Assembly (NCBI GenBank): GCA_005240015.1
Contig: SBBV01000323.1
Coordinates: forward strand, 1-5,297
Source: Candidatus Odyssella thessalonicensis
GTDB lineage: Bacteria; Pseudomonadota; Alphaproteobacteria; Bin65
Direction of reading: 5' to 3'
Length of the DNA stretch: 5,297 nt
This document shows positions 1 to 5,297 of the stretch, piece by piece. Each line of letters begins with the position of its first letter. The first letter of the stretch is position 1. Position numbers and translations under genes: made by a program. The notes beneath the pieces are model-generated. The model ran no database searches. It saw only the letters and a list, made by a program, of their open reading frames with translations, and was not told where the DNA came from.

Positions 1-91
1 ACGTGCCCAGCGCCAGCGCACCGAGCACGGCGGGCAAGGTCATGAGAGTCGGCCAGAGGAGCGGTCGGATGCCGAACAGGCGGAGCGCCAT
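1..91 (-). CDS. SURF1 family oxidase assembly protein, N-terminal 30 codons only
   Basis: The first 30 codons of the next gene, cut by the window edge. The visible residues read MALRLFGIRPLLWPTLMTLP and continue AVLGALALGT; the next base is T, consistent with the family's GTWQ. The pattern of a short basic start, a RPLLWPTL-like entry and a hydrophobic helix ending in LGTWQ is typical of bacterial SURF1 (Shy1) proteins, which have two membrane helices around a periplasmic domain and assist heme A handling during subunit I maturation. The gene order DUF983 then SURF1 is standard in Hyphomicrobiales oxidase operons. The start is ATG, 19 nt after the DUF983 stop, without a clear Shine-Dalgarno. 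An alternative in-frame ATG sits at codon 17 but would remove the conserved WPTL. Confidence 0.8.
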   Translation of the reverse strand, partial: MALRLFGIRPLLWPTLMTLPAVLGALALGT

Positions 92-110
92 GGATTGATC
101 GGTGCAGGAA

Positions 111-485
111 TCACGCGGAAGGATCGTAGTCCTCGCGCCGGTGCTTGTATTGCAACGCGATCAAGGTGGCCTTGAACGGCCGCAGCATCAAGAGCGCACC
201 GATCACGATGAACGGCACCCACAGGAGCGCGTGGACCCAGAACGGCGGCTCGTAGCGGAGCTCGACCCACAGCGCGAGCCCGACCACGATGAAGCCGAGG
301 ATGAGGATCACGAAGACCGCCGGCCCGTCGCCGCTGTCGTGCTTGGCGAGATCGAGGCCGCAGGCCTCGCATTTCTCGGCGACCGTGAGGAATCCGGCGA
401 AGAGCCGCCCGCGTCCGCAGCGCGGGCACTTGCAGCCGAGCCCGGCGGAGAAGGGCGAGACCGGCGGATACCAATTCTCGGTCAT
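111..485 (-). CDS. DUF983 family membrane protein with Cys-rich N-terminus
   Basis: A 124-residue protein of the DUF983 family, regularly found between subunit III and SURF1 in alphaproteobacterial oxidase operons; its biochemical role is not established. The N-terminal part holds a zinc-ribbon-like pair of Cys knuckles: CKCPRCGRGRLF (Cys18, Cys20, Cys23) and CEACGLD (Cys39, Cys42). An SGDGPAVFVI stretch follows, then two membrane helices at about 56-75 and 81-100, and a basic tail (KHRREDYDPSA). The ATG is preceded by GGGGAG at 7 nt and lies 19 nt after the truncated subunit III gene. The TGA stop is 19 nt before the SURF1 start. A metal-binding role in oxidase maturation is a plausible inference from the Cys pattern and context, nothing more. 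Confidence 0.92.
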   Translation of the reverse strand: MTENWYPPVSPFSAGLGCKCPRCGRGRLFAGFLTVAEKCEACGLDLAKHDSGDGPAVFVILILGFIVVGLALWVELRYEPPFWVHALLWVPFIVIGALLMLRPFKATLIALQYKHRREDYDPSA

Positions 486-492
486 GGCTTCG

Positions 493-498
493 CTCCCC
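493..498 (-). promoter_or_regulatory. Ribosome binding site of the DUF983 gene
   Basis: GGGGAG on the minus strand, 7 nt upstream of the ATG at 485. A strong, well-spaced site that fixes this start, even though the reading frame stays open further upstream. Confidence 0.75.
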
Positions 499-504
499 GC
501 GGCG

Positions 505-972
505 TCACGACCGGCCGGCCGCGAGCAGCACGTAGCCGGCGAACACGAACAGCCAGAGAAGGTCGGTCGCGTGCCAATACCAGGCCACACCCTCGAGCAC
601 GCCGGACTTGCCGGCTTTGAAGCCACCGGCGCACGCGTAAGCGAGCCCGATCGCAAGCGATGCTACGCCGACCACGACGAGATAGCCGTGATAGCCGGTC
701 CACATGAACGCGAGGACGCGGATGACGCCGTCTGCCGGTCCGGATGCGAACGGACGCCACTCGCCAGGTGCGGCCGCCGCGAACGCGAATGGCGCATCGA
801 CGGCCGCGATCGTCTGCAACGCGAAGAAACCCAGCCCGAGGACGAGGGCAGAGGCGAGCCCGGCGAGGAAGCCGCGGCGCCGCCCGGCGCCCAGCGCCCA
901 ATGGGCCCAGGTTATGGCGGCGGCCGAGAGCAACAGGACGAGCGTATTCGTGACCGGAGGCAGCGCGGCCAC
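505..972 (-). CDS. Truncated second subunit III-like protein (helices IV-VII only)
   Basis: A 155-residue membrane protein homologous to the C-terminal half of the CoxC encoded just upstream. Residues 9-64 match CoxC 149-204 and residues 90-145 match CoxC 231-286, together about 48 % identical by my hand alignment with a net one-residue length difference. Shared landmarks are NTLVLLLS, ITWAH, ALQ, DAPF, TGYHG, and E127 before AWYWH at 130-134. Four helices are seen at about 9-28, 34-56, 86-114 and 128-152. Helices I-III and the conserved helix III Glu are absent and cannot be recovered: the upstream in-frame stop is coxC's own TGA. The start is GTG, 15 nt after that stop, with only a weak ribosome site (GAGCGA), so coupling to coxC translation is likely. 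It is unusually Ala-rich. It could be an accessory oxidase subunit, an assembly protein or a slowly decaying duplicate; the intact frame and kept motifs favour a functional protein. Function is not known. Confidence 0.8.
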   Translation of the reverse strand: MAALPPVTNTLVLLLSAAAITWAHWALGAGRRRGFLAGLASALVLGLGFFALQTIAAVDAPFAFAAAAPGEWRPFASGPADGVIRVLAFMWTGYHGYLVVVGVASLAIGLAYACAGGFKAGKSGVLEGVAWYWHATDLLWLFVFAGYVLLAAGRS

Positions 973-987
973 GATGCACGTCGCTCG

Positions 988-1893
988 TCAATGCACCGCG
1001 ACCGGCGCGCCGGCGCTGCCGAAGACGTAGATGCAGAAGAACAGGAACAGCCACACCACGTCGACGAAGTGCCAGTACCAGGCCGCGGCCTCGAAGCCGA
1101 AATGCTGGTCCGGCTTGAAGTGCCCGGCGCGCGCGCGGAACAGGCACACGGCCAGGAAGATCGTGCCGATGATGACGTGGAAGCCGTGGAAGCCGGTCGC
1201 CATGAAGAAGGCGGAGGGATACGCCCCGCCCTTCTCGAGCTTGAACGATTCCCAGACCGAGGGATCGGTGATGAGGCGCTGGAACGAGAACGGGGCGTTC
1301 GCATACTCGACCGCCTGCAGCGCCGTGAACGAGATGCCGAGCGCGACCGTGCAGACGAGCCCGCGCACGAGATCGCGCCGGTTGCCTTCCTTCAGCGCGT
1401 GGTGCGCCCACGTGACGGTGACGCCCGAGAGCAGCAGGATCAGCGTGTTCATGAACGGCAGGTCCCACGCATCGAACACTTCGATGTGCGCGGGCGGCCA
1501 CTGGCCCTGATTGGCGTGCACGCGCCCGAACTGCCGCGCCTCGGTGGCGTAGAGGAAGTTGTCGAAGAAGGCCCAGAAGAACGCCGCGAAGAACATCACC
1601 TCCGAGGCGATGAACAGGATCATGCCGTAGCGGAGACCGAGCTGGACCACCTTGGTGTGGTGGCCCTGGTATTCGGCCTCCTTCACCACGTCTCGCCACC
1701 ACATGAACATGGTGTAGCCGACCAGCACCACGCCCGGGATGAACAGCCAGAATGCGGGCGACTTCAGGCCGATCATGCCGGGGTGCATGTAGAAGATGGC
1801 ACCCATCGCCAGCAGGAACGCGGCGACGGCGCCGATGACCGGCCACGGGCTCGGATCGACGAGGTGGTAGGGATGCTTTTGGTTGCCCGCCAT
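988..1893 (-). CDS. coxC: Cytochrome c oxidase subunit III, full length
   Basis: Core, cofactor-free subunit of the aa3 oxidase; in the family it stabilises subunit I and keeps D-channel proton uptake fast. The protein has 301 residues, slightly longer than the usual 260-295, and seven hydrophobic helices. HPYHLVDPSPWP opens the protein. Helix III contains the conserved Glu98 in ASEVMFFAAFFWAFF. NTLILLLSGVTVTWAHHAL is at 149-167, MATGFHGFHVIIG at 231-243 and GFEAAAWYWHFVDVVWLFLF at 266-285. The loop between helices V and VI (about 205-226) appears about 15 residues longer than in mitochondrial or Paracoccus forms as I recall them. The start is ATG with GGAG upstream. The TGA stop is followed, in the same frame, by a second subunit III-like gene. 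The symbol ctaE is used for the same gene in some genomes. Confidence 0.97.
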   Translation of the reverse strand: MAGNQKHPYHLVDPSPWPVIGAVAAFLLAMGAIFYMHPGMIGLKSPAFWLFIPGVVLVGYTMFMWWRDVVKEAEYQGHHTKVVQLGLRYGMILFIASEVMFFAAFFWAFFDNFLYATEARQFGRVHANQGQWPPAHIEVFDAWDLPFMNTLILLLSGVTVTWAHHALKEGNRRDLVRGLVCTVALGISFTALQAVEYANAPFSFQRLITDPSVWESFKLEKGGAYPSAFFMATGFHGFHVIIGTIFLAVCLFRARAGHFKPDQHFGFEAAAWYWHFVDVVWLFLFFCIYVFGSAGAPVAVH

Positions 1894-1904
1894 GATTCGA
1901 ATTG

Positions 1905-1908
1905 CTCC
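1905..1908 (-). promoter_or_regulatory. Ribosome binding site of coxC
   Basis: GGAG on the minus strand, 11 nt upstream of the ATG at 1893, within the 40-nt gap after ctaG. A modest match; the start itself is firm because the protein begins with the family-typical HPYHLVDPSPWP. Confidence 0.55.
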
Positions 1909-1933
1909 GGACTGAGACCCCGTTGGCGCCCGC

Positions 1934-2539
1934 TCAGTTGGGCGTGTTGTTGCGCGCGGGTGCCGGCCGCTCGGCGCCCGGCCGTTCGGCCGTCTTCTCC
2001 TTCACCGCGCGATAGAAGGTGTAGGACAGCGTGATCGTGTGCACGTCGTCGAGATTGCGGTCGGCGAGGATCTTGGGATCGACGAAGAACGACACCGGCA
2101 TCTCGGCGCGCTGATGCGGCCCCAGCGTCTGCTCCTCGAAGCAGAAGCACGCGATCTTGTCGAAGTATTGCCCGGCCTTGAGCGGCGCCACGTTGAACAC
2201 CGCCATGCCGGTCGTGGTCTCGCCGCTCTTGTTCTCGGCCACGTAGTGCGCGAGGCGCTGCTCGCCGACCTTGACGACGATCTCGCGCTCCGCCGGCGCG
2301 AATCGCCAGGGGAGATCGGGATGGGTTTCGGCGGTGAAGCGAATGACGATCCTGCGCTCGGCGGCTTTGGCCGGCATCTGCCCGCTCCGCTGCGTCGTGC
2401 CGCCGTAGCCGGTCACCTCGCAGAACAGGCGATAGAGCGAGGGCGAATAGGCGGTGAGCGTCAGCATCACCGCGATGGCCCCCGCCGCGGCGAGAACCGT
2501 GCGCCGCTTCCTGGCCCCCAGCGCGCCGCGCACGCTCAT
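1934..2539 (-). CDS. ctaG: Cytochrome c oxidase assembly protein CtaG (Cox11 family)
   Basis: Copper chaperone that delivers Cu(I) to the CuB site of subunit I. The 201 residues are the usual length for alphaproteobacterial Cox11 proteins. A short basic N-terminus (ARKRR) is followed by one membrane anchor at about 14-30, then YRLFCEVTGYGGTTQ with Cys40, and a beta-rich periplasmic domain. The hallmark copper-binding CFCF motif lies in KIACFCFEEQ (Cys131 and Cys133), followed by MPVSFFVDP. The C-terminal tail of about 20 residues is Pro/Ala/Glu-rich and likely disordered. I chose the ATG at 2539, though the frame is open further upstream, because it sits right before the typical basic-plus-anchor start and overlaps the TGA of the preceding small gene by 4 nt, indicating translational coupling. 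The TGA stop is 40 nt before coxC. Confidence 0.96.
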   Translation of the reverse strand: MSVRGALGARKRRTVLAAAGAIAVMLTLTAYSPSLYRLFCEVTGYGGTTQRSGQMPAKAAERRIVIRFTAETHPDLPWRFAPAEREIVVKVGEQRLAHYVAENKSGETTTGMAVFNVAPLKAGQYFDKIACFCFEEQTLGPHQRAEMPVSFFVDPKILADRNLDDVHTITLSYTFYRAVKEKTAERPGAERPAPARNNTPN

Positions 2540-2667
2540 TGGCCGCCCATGCGCACGAAGGGAAGGAAGTAGAGCAGCACGACGATGACGGCGAGCACGG
2601 CGAGCAGGGCCAGATTGCGCCCGCGCCGGCGGCGTTCGAACTGACGTCTCTCTTCGTTGCGCGACAT
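2536..2667 (-). CDS. coxF: Small single-helix protein, CoxF-like
   Basis: A 43-residue protein between ctaB and ctaG. It starts at an ATG 2 nt after the ctaB stop, and its TGA overlaps the ctaG ATG (ATGA). Residues 1-17 are charged and strongly basic (MSRNEERRQFERRRRGR). Residues 18-37 form one hydrophobic helix (NLALLAVLAVIVVLLYFLPF), followed by a short VRMGGQ tail. By the positive-inside rule the N-terminus should be cytoplasmic. Alphaproteobacterial oxidase operons usually carry a protein of this design in this position, often annotated CoxF, thought to be a small oxidase assembly protein; its exact role is not settled. The name rests on position, size and the basic-Arg-then-helix pattern, not on a database match. 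No strong Shine-Dalgarno is visible, so translation probably depends on coupling to ctaB. The start/stop overlaps on both sides support that it is real. Confidence 0.8.
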   Translation of the reverse strand: MSRNEERRQFERRRRGRNLALLAVLAVIVVLLYFLPFVRMGGQ

Positions 2668-2669
2668 GA

Positions 2670-3617
2670 CTACCATCCCAGCCCCATCGCCCTGTCGACG
2701 ACGAGCATCGCGAACAATCCGAAAAGATAGACGATGGAGAAACCGAACATGCGCTTGGCGACGATGTCGCGCCGGTCACGCATGATGCGCCAGCCGTGCA
2801 GCAGGAATGCTGCCGAGAGCGCGGCCGCTGCGGCGCCGTAGACCGGTCCGGAGAGGCCGACAAAGCACGGCGCCAACGCCGCCGGCACGAGCAAGAGCGT
2901 GTAGACGAGGATCTGCCGCCGCGTCTCGCGGTCGCCGGCCACGACCGGCAGCATCGGAACGCCGGCCTTCGCGTAGTCGCCGGCGCGATAGAGCGCCAGC
3001 GCCCAGAAGTGCGGCGGAGTCCACATGAAGATGAGGAGGAAGAGCGTGAGCGGCGCGAGGCTGATGTCGCCCATGACCGCGGCCCAGCCGATCAGCGGCG
3101 GGAATGCGCCCGAGGCGCCGCCGATGACGATATTCTGCGGCGTACGGCGCTTCAGCCACGCGGTGTAGACGAACACATAGAACGCGATCGTGAGCGCCAG
3201 CAGCGCGGCCGCGATCCAGTTGACCGCGACGCCCATCAGCGTCACCGAGCCCGCGGCCAGCACGACGCCGAACGTCAGCGCGTTCTCGGGCGCCACACGG
3301 CCGGCCGGGATCGGGCGATCCTTGGTGCGCGCCATCAGCGCGTCGATGTCGCGGTCGTACCACATGTTGATGGCGCCCGAGGCTCCCGCGCCCACCGCGA
3401 TGCAGAGGACGGCGATGAAGGCGAGCAACGGGTGCAGTGCGCCGGGCGCGAGATAGAGCCCGACGAGGCCGGTGAACACGACGAGCGACATCACGCGCGG
3501 CTTCAGCAGCGCCACGTAGTCGCCGGCGCAGGCGCCTGCAGCCGCGGCCGGCGCGGCGTTGCGCGCCAGGACCGCGCCCTCGCGCTCGATCGTGCTGCTG
3601 GCAGCCGGTGGGCTCAT
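2670..3617 (-). CDS. ctaB: Protoheme IX farnesyltransferase (heme O synthase)
   Basis: UbiA-family integral membrane prenyltransferase that attaches a farnesyl group to heme b, giving heme O, the precursor of heme A for subunit I. The 315 residues match the family's usual length of about 300. The first Asp-rich motif is N84-x3-D88-x3-D92 in NMWYDRDID, followed by [13 protein letters not shown]. The conserved [10 protein letters not shown] is at 200-209, and the second motif region [20 protein letters not shown] is at about 214-233. Eight to nine hydrophobic segments fill the rest. The first 30 residues are Ala-rich and poorly conserved, as is common. The ATG start is supported by AAGGAAG 11 nt upstream. 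The gene lies 33 nt after ctaD and its TAG stop is 2 nt before the next small gene. It could only be confused with other UbiA enzymes, which the motifs and operon context exclude. Confidence 0.97.
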   Translation of the reverse strand: MSPPAASSTIEREGAVLARNAAPAAAAGACAGDYVALLKPRVMSLVVFTGLVGLYLAPGALHPLLAFIAVLCIAVGAGASGAINMWYDRDIDALMARTKDRPIPAGRVAPENALTFGVVLAAGSVTLMGVAVNWIAAALLALTIAFYVFVYTAWLKRRTPQNIVIGGASGAFPPLIGWAAVMGDISLAPLTLFLLIFMWTPPHFWALALYRAGDYAKAGVPMLPVVAGDRETRRQILVYTLLLVPAALAPCFVGLSGPVYGAAAAALSAAFLLHGWRIMRDRRDIVAKRMFGFSIVYLFGLFAMLVVDRAMGLGW

Positions 3618-3628
3618 CGGTGACGTCG

Positions 3629-3635
3629 CTTCCTT
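3629..3635 (-). promoter_or_regulatory. Ribosome binding site of ctaB
   Basis: AAGGAAG on the minus strand, 11 nt upstream of the ATG at 3617. It is a good Shine-Dalgarno match and supports that start for ctaB. Confidence 0.75.
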
Positions 3636-3650
3636 GCGCGAGCCGCGCGC
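3636..3650 (-). other. Small GC hairpin after the ctaD stop
   Basis: Directly after the ctaD stop codon, a 5-bp perfect inverted repeat (GCGCG/CGCGC) brackets a 5-nt loop. No run of T follows in the direction of transcription; the next bases are the ctaB ribosome binding site. It is therefore not a convincing intrinsic terminator. It could be a weak mRNA stability or processing element, or simply chance in GC-rich DNA. Confidence 0.25.

Positions 3651-5297
<1,647 letters not shown>

Noticed and set aside
486..656. Upstream extension of the DUF983 frame
   Set aside because: The frame is open upstream, but the extension overlaps the truncated subunit III gene and has no family similarity. The ATG at 485 has a strong GGGGAG site 7 nt away and gives the usual DUF983 length.
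1894..1933. The ctaG-coxC gap as a possible internal promoter or terminator
   Set aside because: It is only 40 nt long, with no stem plus T-run and no recognisable -35/-10 pair; apart from the GGAG site I see nothing functional.
289..2034. A 581-codon open frame on the plus strand, antisense to the oxidase genes
   Set aside because: It runs antisense across ctaG, coxC, the paralog and DUF983, all of which have clear family motifs. Its translation is Arg/Glu/Asp-rich low-complexity sequence without domains, typical of an antisense shadow frame in high-GC DNA.
2540..2863. Upstream extension of the ctaG frame into ctaB
   Set aside because: The extra residues are Ser/Arg-rich out-of-frame readings of ctaB and coxF. 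The ATG at 2539, overlapping the coxF stop, gives the normal Cox11 architecture.

Overview
The window is a compact, single-strand segment (everything on the minus strand) of an aa3-type cytochrome c oxidase operon. High GC, the gene order and the protein types point to an alphaproteobacterium, most likely of the Hyphomicrobiales (Rhizobiales) kind; I cannot place it to genus from sequence alone. Coding is almost gapless. No promoter, strong terminator, RNA gene, insertion sequence or CRISPR array is visible, and no stretch over 300 bases lacks a gene.

Read in the direction of transcription (high to low coordinates), the order is: ctaD (oxidase subunit I, 5' end outside the window), ctaB (protoheme IX farnesyltransferase, making heme O), a 43-residue one-helix protein resembling CoxF, ctaG (Cox11-type copper chaperone), coxC/ctaE (full-length subunit III), a second short gene homologous to only the C-terminal half of subunit III, a DUF983 zinc-ribbon-like membrane protein, and the first 30 codons of a SURF1-family assembly factor running off the low-coordinate end. 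Subunit II (usually ctaC, upstream of ctaD) would lie outside the window.

The genes fit together as parts and assembly factors of one machine. CtaD carries hemes a and a3 and CuB. CtaB supplies the heme A precursor. CtaG delivers copper to CuB. SURF1 assists heme A insertion or maturation. Subunit III stabilises the complex and its proton uptake. CoxF and DUF983 are small membrane proteins regularly found in these operons, without a settled role. Spacing is tight: ctaB-coxF gap 2 nt, coxF-ctaG ATGA overlap, and 13 to 40 nt at the other junctions, so co-transcription and partial translational coupling are likely.

The one clearly non-standard item is the extra subunit III-like gene at 505-972. 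It aligns almost without gaps to CoxC residues 149-290 at roughly 48 % identity by hand count. It lacks helices I-III, including the conserved helix III glutamate, and lies in the same reading frame as coxC, separated by the TGA stop plus five codons and a GTG start. It looks like an old, retained partial tandem duplication, not a recent accident.
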